Below, one piece after another: positions 28,483 through 38,074 of a DNA stretch of 64,000 bases (positions are counted from its first letter, which is position 1; every line of letters starts with the position of its first letter). Made by a program: the position numbers and the translations under genes. This DNA comes from JALHNI01 sp965229305. GTDB taxonomy: Bacteria > Acidobacteriota > Terriglobia > Bryobacterales > Bryobacteraceae. Under the pieces are notes generated by a model. The model ran no database searches and had not been told where the DNA came from. It was given only the letters and a program-made list of their open reading frames with translations. The stretch is from the NCBI GenBank assembly GCA_965229305.1, contig CBDDIZ010000022.1:62001-126000 (forward strand), given 5' to 3'.

Positions 28483-29692
28483 GGGTTACGGTGTCCCGAT
28501 CGAGTTCGGGCAAATTCTCACGATAGATGTCGATGTCTTTGTCGCCGCGGCCAGATACGTTGATGAGGAAGATCTGATCCTTGGCTTCAGGGGCGCGGCG
28601 GAAGGCTTCAAAGAGAGCGTGCGAACTTTCAAGCGCGGGGATGATCCCTTCGGTGCGCGACAGTTCCACCGCGGCGCTCAAAGCCTGCTGATCCTGGCAA
28701 CTGACGTACTCGGCGCGACCCTGGTCGTGCAGGTAGGCATGCTCGGGACCGATCATGGCGTAATCGAGGCCGGCAGAAACCGAATGGGTGAGCGAGACCT
28801 GGCCGTCGTCGTCCTGCAGGAGGATGCTGTAACAGCCATGCAGAACGCCGGGCGCGCCGCCGGGCAGGTAACGCGCGGCATGGAGGCCGAGGGTGTTGCC
28901 GGTGCCGCCGGCTTCGACGCCCACCAGCTTCACGGCGTCGTTGAGGAAAGCGTGGAAGATACCGATCGCGTTCGAGCCGCCGCCGACGCAGGCAAAGATC
29001 GTATCGGGCAGGCGGCCCGCAGACTTCAAGATCTGCTCGCGCGCTTCGAGGCCGATGACGCGGTGGAAGTCCCGCACCATCATCGGATAGGGGTGCGCGC
29101 CTAAAGCGGAACCGAGGACGTAAAAGGTGTCGCCGATGTTGGTGACCCAGTCGCGCATGGCTTCGCTGATGGCGTCTTTGAGCGTGCGGCTGCCGTTGGT
29201 GACTCCCACCACTTTGGACCCCAGCATCCGCATGCGGAAGACGTTCAAGCGCTGGCGGCGCATGTCCTCTTCGCCCATGTAGACCACGCATTCGAGACCG
29301 AGGAGCGCGCAGGCGGTGGCGGTGGCGACGCCGTGCTGGCCGGCTCCGGTCTCGGCGATCACGCGCTGTTTACCCATCCGTTTCGCTAAGAGCGCTTGGC
29401 CTAGGGCGTTATTGATCTTATGCGCGCCGGTGTGGAGAAGATCTTCCCGCTTGAGATAGATCTGCGCGCCGCCGAGCTTTTCGGAAAGACGGCGGGCGTG
29501 ATAGAGGGGCGTGGGACGGCCGCAGTAGGTGGAGAGCAGGCGGTCCAGTTCGGCCTGGAAGGTGGGGTCCTCGCGGGCGGCGAGGTAGGCCTTCTCCAAT
29601 TCGTCGAGCGGCGACATCAGAATTTCCGGGACGAACCGGCCGCCGTAGGGTCCGAAATGACCGGAGGCGTCGGGCTGTTGGAACGGGGTCAT
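28457..29692 (-). CDS. trpB: Tryptophan synthase beta chain
   Basis: 411 residues, TrpB1 type. The PLP lysine is Lys92 in HTGAHKINN. ETGAGQHGVATA and the phosphate-binding GGGSNAIG loop are intact. The N-terminus FGPYGGRFVPE is diagnostic for the canonical, alpha-chain-dependent form. It overlaps trpF by four bases. Confidence 0.97.
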   Translation of the reverse strand: MTPFQQPDASGHFGPYGGRFVPEILMSPLDELEKAYLAAREDPTFQAELDRLLSTYCGRPTPLYHARRLSEKLGGAQIYLKREDLLHTGAHKINNALGQALLAKRMGKQRVIAETGAGQHGVATATACALLGLECVVYMGEEDMRRQRLNVFRMRMLGSKVVGVTNGSRTLKDAISEAMRDWVTNIGDTFYVLGSALGAHPYPMMVRDFHRVIGLEAREQILKSAGRLPDTIFACVGGGSNAIGIFHAFLNDAVKLVGVEAGGTGNTLGLHAARYLPGGAPGVLHGCYSILLQDDDGQVSLTHSVSAGLDYAMIGPEHAYLHDQGRAEYVSCQDQQALSAAVELSRTEGIIPALESSHALFEAFRRAPEAKDQIFLINVSGRGDKDIDIYRENLPELDRDTVTHDLNYRPA

Positions 29693-30294
29693 ACGCGAAA
29701 TTCCTTCAGGGCCGCTCGGATGAAGGCGGCCATCTTGTCATGATCTTTGAGGCCGGGGCGGCACTCGAGGCGGGAGCAGGCGTCAACGCCCCATGGTTGG
29801 GCGGTACGGATGGCTTCGGCGACATTGGTGTCGTCGAGCCCGCCGGCGAGGATGATGCGGCCAGGGAGGCCGTGGGCGAGCTTCCAGTCGTAGGTCTTGC
29901 CCGTGCCGCCCGGCAGGCCGGGCAGGGGCGGCGCATCGACCAGAATGGCTTCCGCGTGATTCTCGGTGAGGGCACTGGCTTCGTCGATCGAGAGCGCGGG
30001 CCAGGTGCGGAAGTCGCCGGGTCCGATGCCCAGATGGATCTGCACGACGTCGAGTTTGAGCGCTTCGGCGACGTCCTTCACATACTCCGGATGCTGGTCC
30101 ACAAAGACGCCGGCTTTGATGAAACTCCCGTTGAAGTCGCGAATCCAATCTCTTTCAGTAAGTTCCAGATAGCGAGGACTCTTCGAGTAAAAATTGAAGC
30201 CAAGCGCGTTGGCGCCGGCGTCAATCGCAGCCTGTGCATCCCGCGAATTGGTGATGCCGCAAACCTTAACCAAAGCTTGAGGAAGTGGTTTCAT
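29689..30294 (-). CDS. trpF: Phosphoribosylanthranilate isomerase
   Basis: 201 residues. The catalytic Cys is in VKVCGITNSRDA and the general acid Asp in ILVDAPP. ALGFNFYSKSPRYL and ILAGGLDDTN are conserved barrel motifs. It acts between TrpD and TrpC in tryptophan synthesis. Four-base overlaps on both sides tie it to trpC and trpB. Confidence 0.95.
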   Translation of the reverse strand: MKPLPQALVKVCGITNSRDAQAAIDAGANALGFNFYSKSPRYLELTERDWIRDFNGSFIKAGVFVDQHPEYVKDVAEALKLDVVQIHLGIGPGDFRTWPALSIDEASALTENHAEAILVDAPPLPGLPGGTGKTYDWKLAHGLPGRIILAGGLDDTNVAEAIRTAQPWGVDACSRLECRPGLKDHDKMAAFIRAALKEFRV

Positions 30295-31088
30295 CCGCGT
30301 AGTTGCCGGACGGCCTCGGCGGGGTCAGCCGACTTCATCAACGCCTCGCCAACGAGGAAGGCGTGGTAGCCGGCATCGAGCAAAGTGTGGACGTCAGCCG
30401 GGGTGAAGATGCCGCTTTCGGCGACGCGGATGGCGTCGCTCGGGATGGCGGGCGCCAAGTCCAGCGAGAGCGAAAGGCGAACCTCGAAGGTGTGCAAGTC
30501 GCGGTTGTTGACGCCGATGAGGCGGGCGCCGGAATCGATGGCGGCGGAGAGTTCATCCGCCGTATGAACTTCGACGAGGGCGGCGAGCCCGAGGCTTTCG
30601 GCGAGTTCGCGGAGCTGGCGCATCTCGAGCGAATCGAGAATGGCGGCGATTAGGAGAATGGCATCGGCGCCATGGGCGGCGGCCTCGATGACGTGCAGCG
30701 GGTCGATCGTAAAGTCTTTGCGGATGACCGGGAGGTGGACGGCGGCGCGGGCGGCTTCGAGGTCGGCGAGGCTGCCCTGGAAGAAGTCTTCGTCGGTGAG
30801 GACGGACATGGCGGCGGCGCCACCGGCTTCGTACTGCCGGGCGGTCCGGACGGGGTTGAAGTCGTGGGTGAGAAGGCCGCGTGAAGGAGACGCCTTTTTG
30901 ATCTCGGCGATGATGGCCGGAGCTTGGCGGAGCGCCCCGGCGAAATCGCGGTGGCGGTTGACCAGGTCCGCGGCGAGGCGTTCCAGGTTGGCGCCGCGGG
31001 TGCGCAACTCGGGCAGAGCCGCCTGCTTCACGGTGACAATCCGAGCCAGAATGTCGGGGATACGGGGACTTTGGAGCGTGGAAGTCAG
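30291..31088 (-). CDS. trpC: Indole-3-glycerol phosphate synthase
   Basis: The domain begins near 31088 and ends with LVGEALMKSADP. Active-site motifs are IAEIKKASPSRG, VIRKDFTID and IGVNNRDL. The start is unresolved: the frame is open to 31304, but that part overlaps the divergent gene at 31129 and does not look like protein. In-frame choices inside the real domain are CTG at 31088, CTG at 31049 and GTG at 31031; the GTG would remove part of the first helix (ILARIVTVK). A TAAAAT box at 31096-31101 on this strand could be the -10 element of the trp operon. It is the first gene of the seven-gene aromatic operon; trpE, trpG and trpD are not in the window. Confidence 0.92.
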   Translation of the reverse strand: MTSTLQSPRIPDILARIVTVKQAALPELRTRGANLERLAADLVNRHRDFAGALRQAPAIIAEIKKASPSRGLLTHDFNPVRTARQYEAGGAAAMSVLTDEDFFQGSLADLEAARAAVHLPVIRKDFTIDPLHVIEAAAHGADAILLIAAILDSLEMRQLRELAESLGLAALVEVHTADELSAAIDSGARLIGVNNRDLHTFEVRLSLSLDLAPAIPSDAIRVAESGIFTPADVHTLLDAGYHAFLVGEALMKSADPAEAVRQLRG

Positions 31089-31128
31089 AGCTTTGATTTT
31101 ATCAGTCTGGCGCGCCCATAATAACGGG

Positions 31129-32517
31129 ATGCGAGTTCTCGGCCTGCTGCTCGTGGCGATTCCCCTCCTGGCGGCGTCCAAGGGGCGGGTGGAGGGGCCC
31201 AAGCGAACGGAGAAGAACGGCTGGATTGTGGTGCGGCTCGCCGGGTCTCCGGAAGAGATCGGCCGGCAGCACGGGCAACTCCTGGCGCCGGAGATTGCCG
31301 ACACCTATCGTGTGGTGAAGAAGACGCTGGAGCACGATAGCGGCCAGAAGTGGATCTTCTTCCGGCGGGCGGCCGAGGAAGTGTTGTGGCCGCGGGTGGA
31401 GGCGGAGTACCGGCAGGAACTCCAGGGGATGCTGGCGAGTCTGCGGGCGGCGGGGCTCTCGATCGACTTGTGGGATCTGGTGGCGTACAACGCGTGGCTC
31501 GAGCTCTCTCCTTATTACACGAACTATTACAACGAGCAGAACCGCGTAGCCGGAGCGGTGAAGCCGCGGTCCGCGCCGGAGCATTGCAGCGCGTTTGTGG
31601 CGACCGGGTCCTATACGAAGGACGGGCGGCCCGTGATCGCGCACAATGCCTGGATCGACTACGGGGTGGGCGCGCGGTGGAATGTGATTTTCGACGTGGT
31701 GCCCGAACGCGGGCAGCGCTTCATCATGGACGGGCTGCCGGGATTGATCCACTCGGCCGACGACTTCGGTATCAATGCCTCCGGCCTCGCGATCACCGAA
31801 ACGACGATTTCGCAATTCTCGAGCGGCTTTGACCCGCTGGGCATCCCCGAGTTCGTGCGGGCGCGCAAAGCGCTGCAGTACGCCGACTCGATTGACCGCT
31901 TCGCCGCGATCATGAAGGAAGGCAACAACGGCGGTTACGCGAACAACTGGCTGGTGGCCGATCGCAAGACCGGGGAGATTGCGTCGCTCGAACTCGGCTT
32001 CAAGCACGTGGTGCTGCAGCGGACCAAGGACGGCTACTTCGCCGGTTCGAACTTTCCGGCCGATCCCAACTTGCTGAGCGAGGAGACGTCGTTCGATCCG
32101 AAAGACGCCGGGTCCAGCCCGAACGCCCGGCGTACGCGCTGGGAGCAGTTGATGAAAGAGCATCGGGGCAAGATCGACGTGGGACTGGCGCGCCGCTTTC
32201 TGGGAGACAGCTACGACGCGGTGGATCGCAAGACGCAGCCGAGCGAACGGACGCTGTGCGGGCGGAACGATCTTTCGACGCGCGGGATGAAGCCGTGGCA
32301 GATGGAGTTCGGCCCGGCCGGCGCGGTGCAGAACAAAGCCGCGGACGCGGGAATGATGGAGCAGCTGGCGCTGTGGGGCGCCATGGGTCCGCAATGCGGT
32401 CCGAAGTTTTCGGCGAACGAGCATCTGCGGCGCAATCCGAGCTTCGACTGGCAGCGAGACTTTCTGAAGGACATTACCCGGCAGCCATGGACGCTGTTCC
32501 AAGCTCGCCCCAACTGA
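31129..32517 (+). CDS. Secreted C45-type autoproteolytic acyltransferase/hydrolase
   Basis: 462 residues from the ATG at 31129, which gives a signal peptide (VLGLLLVAIPLLAAS). GSPEEIGRQHGQLL is the typical opening of C45/phospholipase-B-like Ntn hydrolases. The likely self-processing nucleophile is Cys153 in EHCSAFVATG, followed by GRPVIAHNAW and ITETTISQF in the catalytic half. Relatives include acyl-CoA:6-aminopenicillanic acid acyltransferase and phospholipase-B-like amidases. The amide or ester it cleaves is unknown. It is divergent to trpC, and its end overlaps the ACT-domain gene by 31 bases. Confidence 0.8.
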   Translation: MRVLGLLLVAIPLLAASKGRVEGPKRTEKNGWIVVRLAGSPEEIGRQHGQLLAPEIADTYRVVKKTLEHDSGQKWIFFRRAAEEVLWPRVEAEYRQELQGMLASLRAAGLSIDLWDLVAYNAWLELSPYYTNYYNEQNRVAGAVKPRSAPEHCSAFVATGSYTKDGRPVIAHNAWIDYGVGARWNVIFDVVPERGQRFIMDGLPGLIHSADDFGINASGLAITETTISQFSSGFDPLGIPEFVRARKALQYADSIDRFAAIMKEGNNGGYANNWLVADRKTGEIASLELGFKHVVLQRTKDGYFAGSNFPADPNLLSEETSFDPKDAGSSPNARRTRWEQLMKEHRGKIDVGLARRFLGDSYDAVDRKTQPSERTLCGRNDLSTRGMKPWQMEFGPAGAVQNKAADAGMMEQLALWGAMGPQCGPKFSANEHLRRNPSFDWQRDFLKDITRQPWTLFQARPN

Positions 32518-32879
32518 CGCTGCGTCTGCTGCCGGGTGACTACTCGGTGGCGCAGCCGGAGGCTTGGCCTGATTGGTTGCCGTCCGCAGGCGTGGTGGCC
32601 GTGATGCAGACGGCGGAAGAAATTTCGGTGGTGTGCGTCAGCGAGGCAGTGCCGGACGGGGTGCGGGCGGAAGGCGGGTGGGCCGTGGTGGAGTTCGCGG
32701 GGCCGTTTCCATTTCACCTCACCGGTATTCTGGACTCGGTGCTGCATCCGCTGGCGCAAGCGAAGATCGGCATCTTCGCGCTTTCCACCTTCAACACGGA
32801 CTACGTGTTAGTGAAACAGTTGGACGTGCCGGCCGCCCTCAGCGTGCTGCGAGCGGCCGGCCATACGGTGCTGATTTAG
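32487..32879 (+). CDS. ACT-domain protein
   Basis: 130 residues from the ATG at 32487. LTLRLLPGDYSV at the N-terminus and a C-terminal half with FHLTGILDSVLHPLAQAKIG and STFNTDYVLV match the small two-ACT proteins of the CASTOR/ACT_7 type. These bind amino acids or similar ligands. The frame is open further upstream to 32256, but that part lies inside the C45 gene. It probably shares a transcript with the C45 gene. Its stop overlaps the next, convergent gene by four bases. Confidence 0.8.
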   Translation: MDAVPSSPQLTLRLLPGDYSVAQPEAWPDWLPSAGVVAVMQTAEEISVVCVSEAVPDGVRAEGGWAVVEFAGPFPFHLTGILDSVLHPLAQAKIGIFALSTFNTDYVLVKQLDVPAALSVLRAAGHTVLI

Positions 32880-33757
32880 CTGGCGGCGACCAGACCGCGC
32901 AGGTTCCAGCCGCAGATGGTGGAGGCGAGGAACTTGTCGTTGGTGCCATCGCCCTTGGGCGGTCCGGGCCAGTGCGTTTCCAGACTGACGTAGCCGCGAT
33001 AGCCGTCGCGCAGCAGGGCGGCAATCTGTCCGTGCCAGTTGACGTCACGCGTTCCCACGGGGCCCCAGATCGGCGTGTGGCCTTCCATGTGGCAATCCTT
33101 CGCGTGGACGTGAGCGATGCGCTTCACGGGCAGCAGTTCGTAGCCGTCGGGGAAGGCCTTTTCGTGGCCGACGAGGGCGTTGGCCGGATCCCAGACGAGT
33201 TGGAGGTTCGGATGGTTGAGCGCGGCGAGGAGCTTGCTGGCTTCGGCGGCCGTGCCGATGTTGCAGGCATGTTCGTTTTCGAGACCGATGATGACGCCGT
33301 GGCTCTTGGCCTGGTCGGCGAGTTTGGCGAGGGCCTCGACGATCGCGTCGAAGCAGGCGTCCGGCTGAATGCTGCGCCAGTAGGAGAAGACACGGATGAT
33401 GCCGGCGTCGAGCTTGGCGGCAATCTGGAAGGCGCGTTCGGCAAGGCGGGCCTGGTCGTCGAAGGTGTGCTTCGAGTTAAAGGTGTCCTGCTGGAAGCGC
33501 GGGTCCACGGGCGGAGCGCCGGGCAGCACGCACTTGAGGATCGGCGAGGCGATGCCGATGATCTTGATGCCTTTGGCGTCGCAAAGGTCCTTGGCCTTGG
33601 CGAGTTCATCATCGGTGAGGTCCATTATGTTCTTGCCGAAGACGACGCGGAGTTCGGCGCCGGTCATGCCGATGGCGGCCATCGGCTCGAGGGCCACCGC
33701 CAGATCAGAGGAAAATTCGTCGGTAATCGCCGCGATGGGCAGACGTAGTTCTTTCAT
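32876..33757 (-). CDS. Sugar phosphate isomerase/epimerase (TIM barrel)
   Basis: 293 residues. Metal ligands expected for this xylose-isomerase-like family are visible: Glu in IIGLENEHACN, Asp in LVWDPANAL, His in IAHVHAKDCHM and Glu in YVSLETHWPG. It is one of two such isomerases in the window and is not a close copy of the other. The substrate is unknown. Confidence 0.87.
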   Translation of the reverse strand: MKELRLPIAAITDEFSSDLAVALEPMAAIGMTGAELRVVFGKNIMDLTDDELAKAKDLCDAKGIKIIGIASPILKCVLPGAPPVDPRFQQDTFNSKHTFDDQARLAERAFQIAAKLDAGIIRVFSYWRSIQPDACFDAIVEALAKLADQAKSHGVIIGLENEHACNIGTAAEASKLLAALNHPNLQLVWDPANALVGHEKAFPDGYELLPVKRIAHVHAKDCHMEGHTPIWGPVGTRDVNWHGQIAALLRDGYRGYVSLETHWPGPPKGDGTNDKFLASTICGWNLRGLVAAS

Positions 33758-33780
33758 TTTGTCCTACCAGTGTAACGTCC

Positions 33781-35349
33781 CTACTCCTGGGGCAGGGTCA
33801 GGAACTGGTTGGCTTTCACGCCGGTGAGTTGTTTGCGCTTGCCGTTGGGCCAGTGGATGTCGACGGTGACGGTGGCCTCTTTGCCGAGGCCGAAGACGCG
33901 GGCGAGGTCGCTTTGCGAGCAGTAACTGGCGCCGGTGGCGACGGATTGGGTCTGCTTGCCGACGGTGATGACCGAGCCGATGGGGGCGCGCACGCTGAGC
34001 CAGTGGTTGGCGTTGCCGCCATCGTTGCGATAGAGCTTGGCCGGCCCGCCGTTAGTGCTGACCAGAATGTCGAGATCGCCGTCACGGTCGAAGTCGGCGT
34101 AGGCGGCGCCGCGCGCCACCAGAGCTTGCGGGAACGCGGGGCCTGGTTCGAAGCGGCCTTGGCCCGTGTTGCGAAACAGCAGCGGTACCTGCGCGTACTG
34201 CACTTTGCGCTGCACGCGGTTGATCTCTTCGTCGATGTGGCCGTTGGCGAGGAAAAGGTCGAGCCAGCCGTCGAGGTCATAGTCGAAGAAGAAGAGGCCG
34301 AAGGTGAGCGTGAGCAGGGTGGCGCGGCCGAGGTTCGAACGCGGCGCTTCGTCGACGAACAGGCCTTTGCCTTCGTTGTGATAGAGCGCCACCATCTGAT
34401 TGCTGAAGTTGCCGACCGCCAGGTGCTGGCGGCCCGTGCGGTCATAGTCCGCCGCGTCGACGCCCATCGCGCCGCGCGCCACGCCATCTTCACCGAAGGC
34501 GATGCCGGCAGCGACGCCTTCTTCGACGAAGTGGCCGTTCTTTTCGTTGCGGTAGAGCTTATTGGGTTGGGTGTCGTTGGCGACGAACAGGTCAGGCCAG
34601 CCGTCGCCGTTGAAGTCGAGCACCGTGACGCCCAGGCTCTTCGACTTCGTTTCGTTCAGACCGGCGCGCGTGGTGACATCTTCGAACTTACCGGCGCCTA
34701 AGTTGCGATAGAGCTTGGAACTGGTGCCCGGATAACTTTCCGGCGTGCAGTAAGATTTTGTGGAGCCGTCCATGGAGCACCACAGGTCTTTCTCCTTCGA
34801 CCAGGTGACGTAGTTCGCGACGAATAAGTCGAGCTTGCCGTCATGGTCATAATCGAACCAGGCCGATGACGTCCCAAAGGCAGCATTGCGGATGCCGGAA
34901 GCGGCAGTTACATCGCGAAACTTGCCGTTGCCTTCGTTGTGAAAGAGGCGGTCGCCTTCGAGCGCGGTGAGGTAGAGGTCGAGACGGCCATCGTGGTCGT
35001 AGTCGGCGGCGGAGATGCCCAGGCCATAGAGTTCGACGTCGAGGCCGCTGCCGGCGGTGACGTTGGTGAAGGTGCCGTTCTGGTTGTTGCGATAGAGCGC
35101 GGGCGTGCTGCGGCGCCCCCGCGGCGTCCAGTCCTTGCTGTTCACCAGGACGATGTCGGGCCAGCCGTCGTTGTCGACGTCGACCCAGGCGCAACCGGCG
35201 CCCATCGTCTCCGGGAGCCATTTGCGGCCCGCCTTGCCGGCGTTGTGCTTGAAGTTGATGCCAGCCGCGGTGGTGACATCGACAAAGGCCGGCGCCGCGA
35301 TGAGCGGGAGGGCGGTGAGGCTGAGACTAAGGTAAAGAAGCGCTCTCAT
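33781..35349 (-). CDS. FG-GAP/UnbV secreted protein (CRTAC1 family)
   Basis: 522 residues with a signal peptide (LSLSLTALPLIAAP). Repeated FG-GAP/VCBS blades with calcium-binding DxDxDG-type loops run through the protein (DYDHDGRLDLYL, DFNGDGWPDLFVAND, DFDRDGDLDILV). The C-terminal ASPIC/UnbV domain is marked by VDIHWPNGKRKQL. It should form an extracellular beta-propeller. Its first 23 bases overlap the end of the multihaem cytochrome gene, so the two are made together. A partner role on the cell surface or in the periplasm is inferred. Confidence 0.9.
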   Translation of the reverse strand: MRALLYLSLSLTALPLIAAPAFVDVTTAAGINFKHNAGKAGRKWLPETMGAGCAWVDVDNDGWPDIVLVNSKDWTPRGRRSTPALYRNNQNGTFTNVTAGSGLDVELYGLGISAADYDHDGRLDLYLTALEGDRLFHNEGNGKFRDVTAASGIRNAAFGTSSAWFDYDHDGKLDLFVANYVTWSKEKDLWCSMDGSTKSYCTPESYPGTSSKLYRNLGAGKFEDVTTRAGLNETKSKSLGVTVLDFNGDGWPDLFVANDTQPNKLYRNEKNGHFVEEGVAAGIAFGEDGVARGAMGVDAADYDRTGRQHLAVGNFSNQMVALYHNEGKGLFVDEAPRSNLGRATLLTLTFGLFFFDYDLDGWLDLFLANGHIDEEINRVQRKVQYAQVPLLFRNTGQGRFEPGPAFPQALVARGAAYADFDRDGDLDILVSTNGGPAKLYRNDGGNANHWLSVRAPIGSVITVGKQTQSVATGASYCSQSDLARVFGLGKEATVTVDIHWPNGKRKQLTGVKANQFLTLPQE

Positions 35350-38023
35350 GTTCGTGAATGGTTTGCCGCTCGTTATTGTCTTCCGGGCTGAGCAGGCGCG
35401 GTTTGGCGGTAAGCGTCTGGGCGGATTCGTCCGCTTTGAAGCGGCGGAAGAGAGCCTCTTCGCGAGAGGCTTTGGCCGCGTCGCCGAGACCGCGATAGCA
35501 GAGCATCAGGTTGTAATGAGCCTGCAGGTCCTCCGGGTCCACGCCGAGGGTTTGCTCAAAGCGAGCAATCGCTTCCTGGTACTTGCGCTGTAAGAACAGG
35601 ACGCGGCCGGCTTGGTTCAACGCGACGCGGTCTCGCGGATACTGCGCGAGGACGGTGTTGAGCGAACGCAGGGCGCCGTCGTAGTCGCCGTCAGCCTTCT
35701 GCACTTGCGACTTGAAGAAGTGGATGCGGGCCAGCTTATTGTTCAGGGCGAGGGCTTTTTCGAGATACAGCTTGGCGGCGTCCGTTTCGCCTTCCTGGAT
35801 CAGGGCCCGCGCGACGTTCAACCAGCCGTCGGCGTAGCCGGGCTCGGCCTCGGTGACCTTGGTGAAGGCATACTGGGCGCCCTTTAAGTCGCCCTGAAGT
35901 AACATGCCGATACCCCAGTCGTTCCAGCGCATGCGGTCTTCTTTGCGGACTTTGGGCGAGTAACTCGACTTACCCAGGGGGACTTCGGCGCTGTGCGAGG
36001 CGAGCACGACGATGGGCAGATCCGGAATGCGGTCCTTGATGGCGCCGGAGACGTTGGCGGGAATCTTGTCGAAGGTGTACTCACGGCGGTCCGCCGCCAG
36101 AGTCGCTTCGCCGGGGTGGGCGTTGCCCGCGTAGGCGAACTTGTTGTAGTAGTGGGCGAACTTACGATAGTTCAGCTTGGCGGTGAACTTGATGGGGCCT
36201 TTGGCGGTGGGCGGGATCTTCACCCGGTAATGAGCGACATCGGCGGCGCCGGGCGGAATCAGGCGAACATAGAAGACGCTGCGCGCCTGCCAGGCATTGC
36301 GCTTGTTGATCTGCTGGCCGTCGCCATCGAGCAGGAACGCGCGATAGAAGTGAGCGCCCTTTTCGACGGCGCCATCGTCCTGTAGCTTGCCGCTCCAATA
36401 GACCAGTTTGTTTTCGGCGTCGCGGCCTTCCAACTCGAGCCAGATGTCAAAAGCGTCGATTGTACCGCCGGGGAAGAAATGGCCAACTTTCTTCGTGCGG
36501 ACGACGACATCGACGCGGACGGTGGAGCCGGGCTCAACTGAAGTACCGGCCACGCCGATCGGCGCCGACACCTGGCCGACCTCGCGCTCATAGACGGGCG
36601 CGTTCACTTCGCCCTCTTCGCCCACGGCCATCGATGAGCTGAGCTGCGGTTGATCCGAACGGCGTTGCATGGGAAGCTCGCGCGGAGGCGCGGCGGCGGG
36701 CGACGCCGCGAAGATGTCGACGGAGATCCAGCCGGACTTAAGGAACTTGAGAGTTTCGTCTAACTGCTTCTGGTCATGATTGACGAAGGCAACGGCCGTA
36801 TTGGCCGCGGGAAAGCGATGCGAGTGAACCTTGCCCTGCTTGTGGCCCGGATCTTTGGATGGCACCAGCGGCATGTGGCAATCCGAGCAGGTGGCGGATT
36901 TCTCAGGGTAATAGAAGGAACGGGCGCCTTGGCCGGATACGCCGCTGGCCTGCCAGTTGTCGTAGTCGTTGAAGCCGCGCATCCAGCGATAGTTATTCAC
37001 GGGGACGTCGAGGTGCACCTTGTGACAGGAGGCGCAGTATTCGGATGAGTCCTGGCGCATGAAGGGCTTCATGAAGGACTTACGATGCGGCTCGGGATCC
37101 GCATAAGTCAGGAAATAGTCCAGCATGCGGATGTAACGGTTGTCGCTGGCGGCGAGGTCGTGTAAGTCGGGGTACTCGATGGTGAAGCCGCCCTGGCCCA
37201 TGGAGCCTTGGACGTGAGTAATCGAGTGACAGGAGATACAGCCTAAGCCGGCTTGGGCTTCCGGCGTATCGATCTGCTGGTGAATCGGCTTCTCCCACTT
37301 ACCGGAGAAGAGCACGGCGTGGTCATGACAGCTGGCACACCACTTGGATGGCTGTACGCCACCGATCTCCTGCATGTATTCGATCGACTTCCGGTAGTAC
37401 TGGTTGTTGAACGAGGCGAAGTGGTGCATGGAGCTTTCCCACTGCTGGTAAATGTCCTGGTGACACTCGCCGCACTGCTTGGACTCCATGAAGAATTTGG
37501 CGTTGATCTTGCCATTGCCGTTCTCCAGACTGGTTTTTGCCGAGGACGGCCAGAACGGTGACTTCGGTCCGTTACCTTCTTCCTGCATCGTGGTGGGGAC
37601 GAAGGCCGTGTTGTTGCGGATACGGTCGTTGGGGTCCGGGAACGCCTGGCGATAGAGCACCGCGGCCAGCGGCAGGCAGGCCAAGGCGACCGCGGCGCGG
37701 CGATAGAACTGTCCGAGAAAGAGGACGCCGGCCGTCGCGACGGCGATGTGCGTATAGAGAATGGCGCGTTTGTCGAGCGTGTTGCCGACCACGGCGAGCC
37801 AGACACCGACGGCCAAGCCAGCCAGCAGCAATCCAGCGCCCGCGCGATGCTCCCGGCGCACCATCCACGCGAAGGCGGCGACGATCACGGCGCCGGCGAC
37901 AATGTGCAGCAACACATTGCCCATATAGAAGATGGAGGGCGTGGAGAAGCCGGCGAGATACGCGGAGTTCAGCAGCAGCAGCCCAAACAGAATCGTGATC
38001 ACTTGTTTGAGCCGGGCAGACAT
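35327..38023 (-). CDS. Membrane-bound multihaem cytochrome c with C-terminal TPR
   Basis: 898 residues. Five or so hydrophobic segments fill residues 8-125. A cytochrome domain follows with five CXXCH haem sites: CGECH (184), CASCH (229), CISCH (262), CASCH (330) and CSDCH (379). FFPGGTIDAFDIWLELEGRD is typical of the beta domain after cytochrome c554-like modules. The C-terminal 200 residues are TPR repeats (AEPGYADGWLNVARAL, LGVDPEDLQAHYNLML). This is an electron-transfer protein anchored in the inner membrane with the haems outside. Donor and acceptor are unknown. It is the first gene of the pair with the UnbV protein. Confidence 0.9.
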   Translation of the reverse strand: MSARLKQVITILFGLLLLNSAYLAGFSTPSIFYMGNVLLHIVAGAVIVAAFAWMVRREHRAGAGLLLAGLAVGVWLAVVGNTLDKRAILYTHIAVATAGVLFLGQFYRRAAVALACLPLAAVLYRQAFPDPNDRIRNNTAFVPTTMQEEGNGPKSPFWPSSAKTSLENGNGKINAKFFMESKQCGECHQDIYQQWESSMHHFASFNNQYYRKSIEYMQEIGGVQPSKWCASCHDHAVLFSGKWEKPIHQQIDTPEAQAGLGCISCHSITHVQGSMGQGGFTIEYPDLHDLAASDNRYIRMLDYFLTYADPEPHRKSFMKPFMRQDSSEYCASCHKVHLDVPVNNYRWMRGFNDYDNWQASGVSGQGARSFYYPEKSATCSDCHMPLVPSKDPGHKQGKVHSHRFPAANTAVAFVNHDQKQLDETLKFLKSGWISVDIFAASPAAAPPRELPMQRRSDQPQLSSSMAVGEEGEVNAPVYEREVGQVSAPIGVAGTSVEPGSTVRVDVVVRTKKVGHFFPGGTIDAFDIWLELEGRDAENKLVYWSGKLQDDGAVEKGAHFYRAFLLDGDGQQINKRNAWQARSVFYVRLIPPGAADVAHYRVKIPPTAKGPIKFTAKLNYRKFAHYYNKFAYAGNAHPGEATLAADRREYTFDKIPANVSGAIKDRIPDLPIVVLASHSAEVPLGKSSYSPKVRKEDRMRWNDWGIGMLLQGDLKGAQYAFTKVTEAEPGYADGWLNVARALIQEGETDAAKLYLEKALALNNKLARIHFFKSQVQKADGDYDGALRSLNTVLAQYPRDRVALNQAGRVLFLQRKYQEAIARFEQTLGVDPEDLQAHYNLMLCYRGLGDAAKASREEALFRRFKADESAQTLTAKPRLLSPEDNNERQTIHEHESASLP

Positions 38024-38074
38024 GACCCCGATATTTTGTCATAGGGCTCTGGGGGGCCGTATCCCCTAAATAGA

